Below, piece by piece: positions 10,202 to 21,557 of a DNA stretch of 64,000 nucleotides. The first letter of the stretch is position 1. Every line of letters starts with the position of its first letter. A program made the position numbers and the translations under genes. Origin of the DNA: Cryptomeria japonica (taxonomy: Eukaryota; Streptophyta; Pinopsida; Cupressales; Cupressaceae); contig NC_081407.1 of NCBI RefSeq assembly GCF_030272615.1, positions 437,378,230 to 437,442,229 of the forward strand. The letters are read 5' to 3'. Under the pieces are notes generated by a model. The model saw only the letters and a program-made list of their open reading frames with translations, ran no database searches and had not been told where the DNA came from.

Positions 10202-11502
10202 TGTTGTCACGAAGATTTGTGCCCGATGCAAGCTTGAATTTCCTGCAATCCTGTGACACATTGGCCTACACACAGGTTGTGGGTATCATATATATTATGA
10301 GAGCAGACCTTTGGATTATAGGTTGCCTTCCTATTTGATCACCTAAAAAACAATTGAGTTTCTAAGAAAAGGGAAGAAGGATATGCATAAAATGAAACTG
10401 GCTTGCAAATGCTTACAAACCTCACAAAATACTTAGATAATGAAGCTTTGTAATCTCACAACTCAAAAATGCATGCTTGCAAAAACGATTCATATGAAAG
10501 GTCTTAAATTTTATGTGTTTGCAGGAGGAAAACACTGATATTTTCATAGATTCAAACATTAAATATAACAACACATTCACTGAATTGCACTATAACATGC
10601 TGCATATGATCATAACACTGAGGCAATAATATGAAAATAAGGATTCTATAAAAATCACAAAAATTCACTTTAAGAAATCACACACAATGCTTGAACAACA
10701 CAAATCTGAGAAGGAAATGGACTTCTTTATTGATTAATAGGAGGTATCTGCATTACAAATCTAGAAAACTCATAAGAAATGAGTTACAGGAGCATGAATA
10801 TATGCTGCTACACAATCTCAAAACTCCAAAACTCTAGAACTAAAGAGTCACAAACAATCACTTATACAAAAGCCTCCCAAAATTCAAATTTGAATTTTGG
10901 CTCCTAGAATGAAGTGTTGTCACAACTCTAAACCTCTGCACAGAATCAGATGCCTAACTGAAACTGAAACTCCTTCAAAGCTGCCAAAAGAGTTGTCAAA
11001 ATGAACACAAACTCTTTGACTTGGATGCAACTGAAAATCCCTCAAAATTAGGGATGAAACTGCAAAAATCAAGTAGTTAACCCCCTAAAAATCCTCTATG
11101 ACTAAATCTTAACCTCCAAAGACTCTTTAACTGACAACAAACTGCCTATTAGGTGACCAAACCACCTATTTTTACTACAAAAAGCTCTTAGTCAACTATA
11201 CTCTTTTCTTTCAATCAACCTATACAATTCCAATGCAACTCAAACTCCTATTTTGCATTATAAAATATCTTTTACTTTAAGTGGGTTATAATCACCACTT
11301 TCAATAAAGATTTACAAATAAAATAAATGCAAAAAATGGAGGAGTTTTTATTATAACCTAAAAGACTTACTAGAAAATCTTTTAAAAGTGTTAATCAAAC
11401 ACTTAAGCAAAAGTGGGAGCCACAACATAAAATGAAGGTAAAGCTTTCTTTTAGAACAAAAATTAAAAAACAAAAGACTCTTTGTTTTTATCAGGCATCA
11501 CA
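10202..11502 (-). mobile_element. LTR of a minus-strand gypsy-type element
   Basis: On the minus strand the block starts TGTGATGCCTGATAAAA (11,502) and ends GTGACAACA (10,202), giving short TG...CA ends, and is followed by the primer-binding-site-like sequence. It contains an AATAAAG signal at about 10,725-10,735 on the minus strand, as expected for R/U5. No second copy is visible on the 3' side (left of 8,157), so the element is truncated or its other LTR was lost. Length would be ~1.3 kb. The ends were placed by eye. Confidence 0.5.
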
Positions 11503-13205
11503 CTAGGGTTTCACAAAAGATGAAAATATTTGCATCTTGTTCACATTTGTATCTTTATTTCTGTTGGACAAGCGGTCGCCTCTTGAACTAGGGTTCTGAA
11601 TGTAGATGTACCTCATTTGCAACCAAGATTTGATGATTTTGTAGGACATAACCAAGGAGAGAACAGGGTAAGCTTATTCCCTGTTGGAAACTTCTGAGTT
11701 TTTATATCTCAATCCTAACCCTTCTACAGTATTTTAAAATTCCAAGTCATGAATCTTTTTGACAGGCTTGAAGATTTCTCTTTTCTTTTGATTTGTCTTG
11801 CTATAGTGTTGGAAATCACCAACTTTGGACTGTGTGTTTGTGACCGCTATGGCTTTGACATTGTATTTATCTTTATTAAAACCCTTGATCTATATGTTGT
11901 CCTTATGGCTTTACTGGCCTATTCACATGCTTATATGCTCTGTTTGTTGATGATTGCCATCACTGTTCTTTATCGTGTTGTTCAAGAATGAATCCTTGGT
12001 TGTGAATTTTTTCTTTAAACCCTTTTGGACTGGTGAAGGGTTCTTGAAAATAGTGAATTGGGGTTTCACGATATTTTTTGGGTTTTTTGTATCTTTGTCT
12101 TCTAATTTCCATGAAAAAGTTAGCTAATTTGGCATTTGGATTTTTGAGAAATGGTCGAAACATGTGACTGTATTTACATTGTTTTAACTGGTAGTGAATG
12201 TGATCTCTATTTTTGTAACCAGTATTCAAAATTTTCACCTGCAGGTTGCTATGAATGTCTTTTAGATGCATTGGGCCTGATCTGATAATGTATCATGTAT
12301 TTGCATTCAATGTTCATGACTGATAAGACAGCATTCACCCATTGATGAGGGATCACTCACATGTTGTGGCTTATTATTTTGCAAATCTTCCTATCGACTG
12401 TAACTTAGTCACTAATTTGAATAATCTAGCCTTGTGATTGATGTTGCACTTTGTGTTGAATGTCATGTCACAGATTTAATTGAAGATCTTAAAGTTTGCA
12501 AACCTTTATTTCACAAGGTACTTCACTATTATCATTCTGCTACAGGGGTCTTTGACTGGAATGTAAATGCCATTGTTCACATCAATCAGACTGTAATAGC
12601 TTCAATCAAGTTTGAACCAAAATTGTTCTATCATTGTATCATAATTGTGGTATTCAGATTTGGCTGCTCCATATGGATTTGATGCTCCAAGTCCACAACA
12701 TCTTTCCTTGAGATATGCGTATACCCAAAAGGCTATGTAACTTGCATTTAAAGGAATACTCACTACTCATCTAGGCATCATTGATTGTTCTTTTGAGATG
12801 GTGATTATATTTAATGGATGCATTTGTTAATCTAAATTTGATTGTCTTTCCAAGGCCATTGTTCTTCTTTGATATTACTCTACTCCATTGTTTTGAATTG
12901 TGACTATGATGAAGGAGCATATGATGATTTTTATTACTTCAAAATATTCACCCTGCTATACTGCTATGATAATGTTCTACCCAATATGTTGTTATCTCAA
13001 AGGTTTTATGACTGATTTTAGGTCTGCTATCATATGCTTAGCAGCATGTTGGGCTGAACCCTTGTGGGAGCCACATTTTACCCTACATGTTGTATTTTTT
13101 GAACAACCATGCTACTTTTCATGTATATGTACATGAAGCAAACAAGTTAGATAAAAACAATGCATGTCTGATTTCTTGCTGATTTGATTTGATATTTGTT
13201 TCCTG
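11503..13205. other. Unassigned stretch
   Basis: Contains a hydrophobic 80-codon frame (11,749-11,991 +) and several similarly short frames on both strands, but no conserved motif. Some intervals look like exon/intron text (a GTAAGC at ~11,668 and a TACAG at ~11,728), so a captured host-gene fragment is possible, but I cannot support a gene. Confidence 0.3.
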
Positions 13206-13737
13206 AGCCTAATGAGACACTAGTTGTTCTGATGCACATGAGGGGTATATTGTATGTTTGTAAGTGCATGTGCATATAAAGAATGATGACTTTTCATTTC
13301 TCAAACACATTTTATCAAATGTAGGTACCTAGGGGCAATGAGGAGCCAACACACTAGATGCAAGCTAGTCAACGAAGAGCCAATTAGAGAGGACTCGTCA
13401 TTCAGGCAATGACGAGTCACCCTTCTTTTTGTGCATTTACATTTATCTTTTTTTTGCATTTGCAAACATATAGTATGTTCCTTATTTTCACCATATCATT
13501 TAATCTCACGTCTTGTGTGAGACATTGTATATTTATCAATACAAGATTACTTCTTCAGAAATTGTGTACTCTTTCTATCTCATATGCATCTGCATAAGGA
13601 AATATGATTGTGAAATCTTCTTGTTATTTCTCTTTAAGTGTTCATGAATGTGATAAAGCAGAGATAAAATGTACCTTGCTCATTTGTAAAACATCACAGC
13701 TCTACCTGATTGAGCTAGTAGCAAAAAATAGGTAACA
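13206..13737 (+). repeat. Right LTR-like direct repeat (~530 bp)
   Basis: Counterpart of 6,991-7,505 in the same orientation, with many substitutions and a small insertion near 13,440-13,470. Together the copies bracket a ~5.7 kb segment. The shared ends (AGCCTAATGAGACAC and ATAGGTAACA) argue for one duplicated unit, most simply the LTRs of an old element. Confidence 0.55.
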
Positions 13738-14068
13738 ACTACTTTTAGCAAATTTCACAGAGTGACTCTGAATCATCCCAAACTTCTTAGATCCAGGTGC
13801 ACGATTGAATCCTGAATCTGTAGCTCACTATTGTTGCTTACTTTGTCTTCAATTTCAACACTTTACTTATTCAACTTACAAAAGAGGGTCGAACACATTC
13901 CAATTTCAACCAATCTACTTAGTATTCAGTTCTTGCATCATTTAGGATTGGATCTAGTAGATTCAACCCCTCTTTTGAATGTAAAGTTTCCCTGAGTGAA
14001 AAATTAGCTTAGTGATTTTCAACTTCTCACGTGGAGAATTGGCTAAGCCCCCAATTTTCCACTTTACA
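13738..14068 (+). mobile_element. 3' part of an LTR (U5) ahead of a primer-binding site
   Basis: Sequence ending CCACTTTACA and followed after TTT by TGGTGAACCCGAC. The same arrangement (LTR ending ..AACA, a short spacer, TGGTGAACCCGACG) occurs at 28,065, so this is the end of a gypsy-type 5' LTR. I cannot locate its start; it may run into, or be cut by, the repeat at 13,206-13,737. Confidence 0.45.
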
Positions 14069-14071
14069 TTT

Positions 14072-14084
14072 TGGTGAACCCGAC
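14072..14084 (+). promoter_or_regulatory. Primer-binding-site-like TGGTGAACCCGAC
   Basis: Starts with TGG as required for pairing with a tRNA CCA end and is identical to the site at 28,068. I have not matched it to a specific tRNA. Confidence 0.5.
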
Positions 14085-14309
14085 TCTCTTTACACCCTTA
14101 TTTCTGATTTATGTTCTCAGATCTGATTGTTTATGCAATTTAGAATTCAAGTTTTTATTTACAAGTTTGATTTCCTTGCAAATTTTAATAATTTGGAGGT
14201 TAATTTCATTAAAACCCTAATTTTTATTTTCAAAATTGAGCTTGTCAATTGTTTAATTTGGATTAATTATTCCAAAAGCTACTATATTGAGGTCGTCTAA
14301 TGTGGGTAG
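14085..14309. other. Short leader between LTR end and LINE
   Basis: AT-rich, no coding signal. The 5' end of the LINE lies somewhere here or slightly to the right; I could not identify a target-site duplication. Confidence 0.3.
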
Positions 14310-15840
14310 AGGAGATTCTTAGGGTACTTACAAGAGCACCATTCCAAAAGAAACACTAAGCCCCCGGATTAAAATCTTCAGGGATACGACACTGATAGGA
14401 AAATTAGACTCAGATCCCATCAATATCAATATTCTACACAAATAGGCTTCAGAGGAATGGAATGGGTTATCAGAAATTTTCTTCATCGATCAAGGGGAGG
14501 GTTTTTTATTGCCATGTTTGAAGCCAAATCCGCCTGTGATAGGATTCACAAAAAAAAGGACTGGTTCCTGTGAAGGTATTGGTTAATCTACCATTGTTTG
14601 GCTGCCCAAGTTCAACTCAAAATCTATAGTCATCAAATTTGTTCCAAGATAGTTTTATTTCCCATCTCTACCTCTAGAGTATAGATACTTGGAGTTGGTC
14701 GAAGCCATGGCAAATCAACTTGGTATTTTCATGTCACATAGAAAGGACAGTAAGGGTTTGTGTTTTGATTGATCTATCAAAACCAACCCCTACTAGAATC
14801 TCCATCAAATCAAAGTTTGGTTCTTATAGTCAAGAGGTAAGTGTGGATGATCCAGTTTTTGTGAACAAGCACAATCACTTCCTAGGTTGCCTTACCTCCC
14901 AATGCTCGGATACTGTCCAACATGACATTATGGTGTGCGAGGACTTCTATTCAGAACCATATGAATGCACTAAATGGAGTATCCTTCACAGGGATTCAAC
15001 AACAAGCACTCTACCTTCTCATCCTAATCTTCAACTGAGCCAAACTTTGCAGCTAGAGGTACTCTTATTTTATTGTAAACTTATTATCCTACATTCATAT
15101 GGAGCTTTCTCTCAAACCCAAAAAGTTAACTCTCAAAAAGTTCCAATCCTCCATTCTACTATATTACTCAAGAACAAGAATTTGGTTATGGAATTCAAAG
15201 AAGATTTATTTTTAGGGTCACTAGATGACATTATTGAGTCTCAACTTGTTAAGGCCTATCATCAATTTATTGAGGAATAATCTCATTCACCACCTCTCTT
15301 GGCTCCTAGATCATTCCAATCGCCTCTCAACTTACTAGATCAGGTTGAATCGAGATCTGACAATTTTCATGTTTTACCCTTCAACTGAGATAGGGTTGAT
15401 TTGAGGTGCAAGAAAATTCTTAAAAGAAGAGGCTGCCAATTTAGCTAGGCCTCGTCCTCTTTTATCTTTACCTTCCTCTCGCTCTACTCCATTGTCCCAA
15501 AAAAAATCTGGTGCCTGCTCATTTGGCCCTCCAAACACTCTCAGATTGTAACTTTACCTCTTGGTGTCCTTCCCCCTTTGGTAATTCGGGATGAGGCTCT
15601 TGGACTTTGTGGATCTAATCACATCTCTGTTGTTGAGGCACTTCCGCCTTCCTCATCCATTCTTCAATCACATTCCAAAAAAATGGAGATCCCTAAGAAG
15701 ATAAAAGGCAAAGTGGGCAAGCCCCCAAAGAAGTTAAAGCTTTCCAAACAGACTAGACGAGACATTCAAGCGGGGACACAGTCAACCTTGGAAGAGAAAT
15801 TACGCCCGAGGAGAGTGTGTAGCTCTCCAGACCATAAATG
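14310..15840 (+). pseudogene. LINE ORF1 (DUF4283-type nucleic-acid-binding protein), broken
   Basis: Frame fragments from ~14,310 carry a DUF4283-like region (GEGFFIAMFEAKSACDRI, then RVCVLIDLSKPTPTRISIK at ~14,745-14,800), typical of ORF1 of plant L1-like LINEs. A 186-codon open stretch (14,720-15,280) is its best preserved part. The C-terminal portion (15,578-15,840) is very basic (PKKIKGKVGKPPKKLKLS), as expected for RNA binding. Several stops and frameshifts occur before 14,720 and between 15,280 and 15,578. It is followed directly by ORF2, overlapping or abutting at ~15,838, the usual LINE arrangement. I see no CCHC knuckle in this copy. Confidence 0.65.
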
Positions 15841-16559
15841 AAGCTCCTTTCCTAGAATGTTAGGGGCCTAAACGCCCCTAACTAAAGACGTCTCATGAAA
15901 TCTCAATTAGAGAATTCAGAGGCAGACATCATTTTGATCCAAGAAACCAAATTTTCAGAAGCTCCCCAGGATCAACCCTTCATGAAGTGGATACTATGGA
16001 AGTTTGTGTCTTCCCAAGCTATTGGGGCCTCCGAGGGCCTAGCAATCTTATGGAAGGAGAAAAGTGTACAAATAAAACCGGTCTTAATCATGGAAAACTT
16101 TATTCGGGTGGAAGTCAAAGTGTCTGACATTTCGTTCCACTTAATCTCAGTATATGGACCTACCACAACCATGGGAAAGAAGTTATTATGGGATTCAATA
16201 TCACAATCTTTGGCAAACTTCCCTAAGATCCCAATGGTAATGGCAGGAGATTTGAATGCTATCAGCTCTCTAAAGGACAAAACAGGTGGTATAGTCCCCC
16301 CTTGAAAGTAATGCAAGACTTCAATGATTTCATTTCAAATAATGCACTAATAGATTGCATCCCATTGAATGGCAATGTTACCTGGACAAACAGAAGGTGG
16401 GGTTTTTCACACATTGCAGAAAGGCTAGACAGATTTTTTGTCAATCCCATTTGGCAAACCACCATCGGAAATTCTTCCCCTTACGGGATCAGAGCACTTT
16501 CCCATCCAAGTCTCCATAGACTTGAAGCCATGATTTCAGAAGTCCAAGAATTCTTTTAA
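15838..16559 (+). pseudogene. LINE ORF2, endonuclease domain (APE-like)
   Basis: Begins MKLLS*NVRGLNAPN, the standard start of plant LINE ORF2, with TGG (Trp) changed to TAG. Then come IILIQETKF (~15,930), the YGPT segment (~16,150) and MAGDLNAI (~16,240), which are conserved in exonuclease-endonuclease-phosphatase domains. A frame change near 16,300 leads into LIDCIPLNGNVTWTNRR and RLDRFFVN, the C-terminal part of the domain. This enzyme nicks target DNA for target-primed reverse transcription. At least one nonsense and one frameshift disable it here. Confidence 0.85.
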
Positions 16560-16959
16560 GTTCCAACAAATGTGGCTCAAAGACTCCACATTCTTACCTC
16601 ATCTATAACAATGGTGGATAGATGCACCTTTTTTCATAGGCTCCAGAATGTACCAACTTGCAAGGAAAATACAATGGATCAAGATGAAAATCAAATATTG
16701 GAACAAAGCAGTTTTTAAAAATATCTCTGTGCACAAGGCACAAATTGAGGAAGATATTAAGAAGTAAAATGAAGACATTATCAAACATGGAATCAATGAT
16801 CAGACTTACAAAATTCAAAAACAAAAAAATGAAGAGTTGGAAGAAATCCTCCAGAGGGAAGAGATCTTCTGGAAACAAAAATCTCATGAGCTTTGGCTAC
16901 AAGAGGGTGACTGAAATACTAAACTCTTTCAATCCTCTGTGAAAATGAGAAGGGCTTCT
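16560..16959 (+). pseudogene. LINE ORF2 linker between endonuclease and RT
   Basis: Lysine-rich, helical linker with phrases such as KFKNKKMKSWKK and LWLQEGD*NTK, the latter matching the usual QEGDxNTKFFH motif with Trp changed to a TGA stop. Reading frame changes at least once. Confidence 0.65.
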
Positions 16960-18400
16960 ACCCTCTTGTCTCAAATTCATGACTCCTCAGGTAAACTCAT
17001 CATAGATTAGGAAGGCATCCGTAATGAGGGGGTCAATTTTTTCACCACCTTATTTTCAAATGTAGCAGGTGATAATAATGCAAATCTCTCTCAGGATGCT
17101 TTATCTGTCCTACAACATATCCCACACTTGATTTCTCTTAAGAATAATGCAGATTTACTCAAACCTTTTTCTCTCCTAGAAATCAGGCAAGTGGTTTCCA
17201 TGCAACCAGATAAAGCTCCAGGGCTAGATGGATTCATAGCTCTCTTTTTCCAAAAATGTTGGGCAGTCTTAGGTGAAGACATTTGGGAAGTGGTGGAGGA
17301 GTCTAGAAGGAGCAGTAAGATGCTTAAACAATTCAACATGACACGCATTTGATTGATCCCCAAGGTGGCATGCCCTTACTTCTTTTCAGATTTCCGACCA
17401 ATATCACTTTGTAACATCATTTACAAAATTGTTACAAAAGAAATAGCTTTTGGATTGGCGAAGTTACTCCCAAAAATCATTTCTCAGCAGCAGGGGGTTT
17501 TGTTCTAGGAAAGGAGACTTCAGAGGGTGCCTTGATTGCTCATGATATCATTCACTTAGTAACAACAACTGACCAAGAAGAAATGATTATAAAACTGGAT
17601 ATGATTAAAGCATATGACAAAGTCAATTGGACTTTCCTTCATTAGATACTCATCAGATTCGGGATTGACAGGAGATGGTGCAATTGGATCCTATCTTGCA
17701 TCTTAGGAGCAAAATTTTTTGTCTTAATTAATGGAACAACTGCTAGGTTCTTTTCCTCCTCTCAAGGTATCCATCAAGGTGATCCTTTATCCCCTTCCCT
17801 TTTCATAATAATGGTTGAAGCACTGAGTAGAATGCTCACTTTTTATCACTCTTCAGATCTATGGAAGGGAATTTCCATCCCACGGACTCAAATCTTAGTC
17901 ACTCATATTTGGTTTGCAGAGGATACTCTCTTATTTGGAGACCCTTCAATTAAGGAAGCTAAATTGATCAGAAAAGCATTAGACTTGTATTGCCTAGCCT
18001 CCGGTCGAGAAGTTAGTGTCACAAAATCCAGAGTCTTCTTCCTTAATTATCATCAATCCTTGACCCATAAGCTATCTTGGGTGTTGGGGTTTAAACATGA
18101 TTCCCTCCCCAGCACATACTTAGGTATCCCACTCTTTGTGGGCTGCATGAAAAAAAAGTATTGGGAAAATATCATCTCGCAAATTAGAAATAGAATGGCT
18201 TCTTGGAAAAATACTTGGTTGTCACTATCAGGTAGAATTCTTCTGATCAAGGCAGCCTTATCCATAATCCCCAACTATATTATGGTTGTTCTTCCCATGC
18301 CAAAACAGGTCAGATCAAACATTGAAACCATTCTCAGAAACTTATTATGGAAGGGAAGTAAGAACCCTAAAAAAAAAAACATTTGTTAGCATGGGATAAA
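16960..18400 (+). pseudogene. LINE ORF2, reverse transcriptase domain
   Basis: Visible RT motifs in order: PDKAPGLDG (17,206-17,232), FRPISLCN (~17,392), MIKLDMIKAYD-type palm segment (~17,590), QGDPLSPSLF (~17,775) and FAEDTLLFG (~17,912), where the family normally has FADDT, so the second catalytic Asp position is altered. YLGIPLF and SGRILLIKAAL thumb-region motifs follow (18,118-18,260). TAG stops replace Gln codons at about 17,008 and 17,643, and there are frameshifts near 17,500 and 18,380 (in an A-run). The RT would copy LINE RNA at nicked target DNA; this copy is non-functional. Confidence 0.9.
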
Positions 18401-19330
18401 GTGTGCACTGCTAAAACTTTTTTTTGTGGGGGGGGGAATTCATAATATTGAGCACATAAATCAGGCACTAGGAGCAAAACTGATTTGGAAACTATATTAT
18501 TTGCATAACTCACTTTGGGCTTCAATTATCAAAGAAAAATATCTGGACTCTGAAATTCCTGAAAGAATCTTCACCACTATGGATCCTCCTAAAGGCTCCC
18601 ATATGTGGAACTTTATGGTATCATGTAGATTCATTTTCTTACCAAATCTGTCTTGGCTTATTCACAATGGTCAAAAAGCACTATTTTGGGAGGACTCTTG
18701 CAATGGCTACCCCCCTTGACTAGTATAGAAGGGCTTCAAGAAATCAGGAGATGTCTCTCCAGTTCATGGGGCAAAAGTGTTTGTGATTATTTCCATTTGG
18801 TACAAAGTGATGGTGTTCCCAGACCAGTGTGGAAGGACGTTTTTTATAATCTTGTACCCTTAAATCAAAAACAACTTCTATTTGCAGAACTTAATAGGAG
18901 ATCTATCTCCTTTCTTGATTCTCCAAACAAACTCATTTAGCTCCCCTCAAATTCAGAAAATTACACAGTCAAACAAGGTTTTAGATCAGTGGAGCAAACG
19001 GAAAAGGTGCCCCCTCTTAGAATATTTCAATTTTTTTGGGCCGACAGAGGTCTCCAAAAGGCGGGAGTTTTTTCTTGGTTGGCACTTAAAGGTCGGATCT
19101 TAACAAGTGAGAGATTGTCATCGCTAAATCTAGCTCCTCCTTTCAATTGCATTTTTTGTAATGAGGTGACAAAATCTACGAATCATCTTTTCTTAATTGT
19201 TTTTTTGCATACCAATGTTGGTCCTGGGTTCAGGCAAAACTTAATTGGTCGTCCCCCCTCCTAGAAGATCTCACATTAATTTTTGACTCGTGGCCCCTCC
19301 TTCACTCAGACTCTTTCTTCTCTTGTATCT
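18401..19330 (+). pseudogene. LINE ORF2, connector and zinc-binding (zf-RVT) region
   Basis: Fragments in shifting frames include INQALGAKLIWKLY and the zf-RVT segment with GRILTSERL and CIFCNEVTKSTNHLF (19,147-19,190). The Cys-x2-Cys...His spacing is that of the zinc-binding region downstream of plant LINE RTs. A poly-G run at ~18,427 and an A-run at ~18,370 coincide with frameshifts. Confidence 0.8.
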
Positions 19331-20104
19331 GGTTAGTGGCTCCTACAGTTCTAATTTGGATCATCTAGTGGGAAAGAAACAAGAGGATTTTCATAAAGGA
19401 GTCCAATAATCTCTCATACATTCTCAAGAGGTTGGAAGCATCAATCTCAGAAGTTGTAAATGTTGATGTAGTGAGAAAAGAAAGGTTTGCACTCAAGCTT
19501 CACTTCTTGGGATAAAAAAATTCTCTCAGATTGGCAAGCTATATCTCTACCTTTCAAAGGAATTCTACTCATTAACACACCCAAGGTTGCTATCAGAAGA
19601 GAGATCAAGTGGAAACCTCTAGACCCAGGCCATTTTAAATTAAATTTTGATGGGGCCTCGAAAGGAAATCCCAAGATTTCAGGTTTAGGTTATGTCTTAA
19701 GGGATCATTTAGGAATTATCTCTAGTTGTGGTATGGCCAGAATAGCAGATGGTTCGAATAATGTGGTCGAATCTCAGGCTCTCTTGTTCAAGATTAGATT
19801 AGCCACCACTAATAAAGTTAAAAAGATCAATATTGAAGGAGACTCTATGAACACAATTATGGCTCTTTCAACCTTCTCAACAATTAAATGCAACTGGAAA
19901 ATTCAATACATTAGTCAAGAAGTTAAACAACTCCTTCAATTTGATGAATATTCAGTCTCTCGATGTTATAGGGAGGTGAATTCTCTAGCAGAACTTCTAG
20001 CTAATGAGGGTTGCCTTCTCCCTCATGGAGAACAAATAATTTCAGGGTCTCTGCTAAAAAATGTTGAAGGGCTCAAGCTCAGAGAAAATTTAGAGGTCAT
20101 TTAA
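19331..20104 (+). pseudogene. LINE ORF2, C-terminal RNase H domain
   Basis: The open stretch 19,487-20,104 encodes a plant-LINE RNase H: FKLNFDGASKGNP (first Asp), NVVESQAL (Glu) and INIEGDSMN (Asp), followed by a C-terminal segment with REVNSLAELLANEG, where the usual His/Asp (NxxAD) site is altered. It ends in TAA at 20,104. The catalytic triad is preserved, making this the least damaged part of the element. A TAG in the preceding linker (~19,366) replaces a Trp. It is recognisable as the RNase H of L1-like plant LINEs rather than that of LTR elements. Confidence 0.85.
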
Positions 20105-21557
20105 TTTTGTGTTGTTTCAAATCATTATTGCACCTTTTTCCACCTTTGCGAGGAGATTATCCTCATTTCAATTTTCTCACTAAGCACTCATGAGTTTGGA
20201 CTACCCTAGAACATACCATATCAACTTGTCTAGATTGTTCACCTGGTAACATGTGTGAAGATCGGACACATCCCATTTTCTTCTAATTCATTGGAGTCCT
20301 TCGGCGGCACTCAGTTAACACTCTCCAGTGCATTCAATACTCCATCATGCACATATTTTTTCACATGTGCCCGCCTCTTCATATCATTCCGTGGAGACAC
20401 ATTGAAGTTGCCATTCAATGCTTTGTTTTCCTGCGAAGTTTGAGGTTGGATATTCAATTTTCTATGTTCATGGCTTCCAGAATTGTCCTCCATGGCCCTA
20501 TTCAAATTTTTTTCCCACAGGGTGTCAACCGAATTAATCTTCCGACCCTATTCATCATTCCATGTTCGAAGGTGGAAAAGCAATTATTCAAATCCTTGGT
20601 GCAGATTGGTTGGAAGCGAATCAATTCAGTCCTCCATCATGGGTGATTTCTAGGTTTGCTTCTTTTATTTTGGATCTCTAATGGTCAGTAGAGTAGAAGA
20701 GATTCATTTGTTCTGTTGTCCAACCTAGTTTCTTCACCTGGGAAGAATTAAACTTTCAAATTGCAAACTATAACCTTTTGGTGGGGGATCTGTGGGTAGG
20801 TGGTTTATTTGACAGAGAGGAGATTTTGTAGGAGTCTTTAGCCAGGGTAGTTTACATTTCCTTCATGAATGGTCTCGCATATGACTCCTCTGCCCCTTTT
20901 CGCCACTGGCTGAAACATCATGCAAAGATTTTGGGGGAAGATATAGTTTCCCAAGTTTACAGCATTTTTCATGGATCCTCATGGCTATGCAAGTTTAGAG
21001 TTATTTTCAAACATGTTGTCATAGATCCTCATGGCTATGCAAGCTCCTTCCCCACTCCGATGGATGTAGAATTTTCAGTAGGCTCTTCAAGTGGGAAGTA
21101 GCATCAATACCTGACTTCCAATTTTGAAATTTTCGCGGTAAAATTATGCAAAATTTCCATAGGGTCTCAAGCAGGTATGGACATCTCGGCCATAGCCCTA
21201 GTATGTTAATGTGCAATCTTATTAAAGCCCCTCGAGCAGCTTATGCACACCTCGTCCAGAATTGTTGGCTCCCCAGTTTGGTTTAGTGGAGAATTTTGTT
21301 TTCCAGAGCTTGTTTAGCCCCTCTCAGTCGTGTGGTCATGGTTTCATATTGGTTTCTTCTTGGTAGTTTTTTTTAGAATGGGCTCTTTGTGCTCAGGACC
21401 ATGGCCTCCAGATCTCTCAAAGTTGGGTCTTCGTCCACTCTCTTCCTCCTCGAGGTCTTAGTCTCTCCTCTGTGCTCGGCTCCATAGTTTTTTCTTTGGA
21501 TATTTCAGAAGTGCGTGAATCTTCTCAGCAGCCTCTCATGGGATCCATTTTCTGACG
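20105..21557. other. Unassigned, possible LINE 3' region
   Basis: Stops in all frames apart from short unconserved open stretches. A 20 bp phrase GATCCTCATGGCTATGCAAG occurs twice (20,977 and 21,026). I find no poly-A tail to mark the LINE 3' end and no known motif. Confidence 0.35.

Noticed and set aside
11749-11991. 80-codon hydrophobic frame that could be a membrane protein
   Set aside because: T-rich DNA gives hydrophobic translations; no signal or family match and no support from flanking signals.
18420-18440. Poly-G run as a G-quadruplex or regulatory site
   Set aside because: It is a single G-run adjacent to a T-run within decayed LINE coding sequence, most simply slippage or a sequencing artefact.
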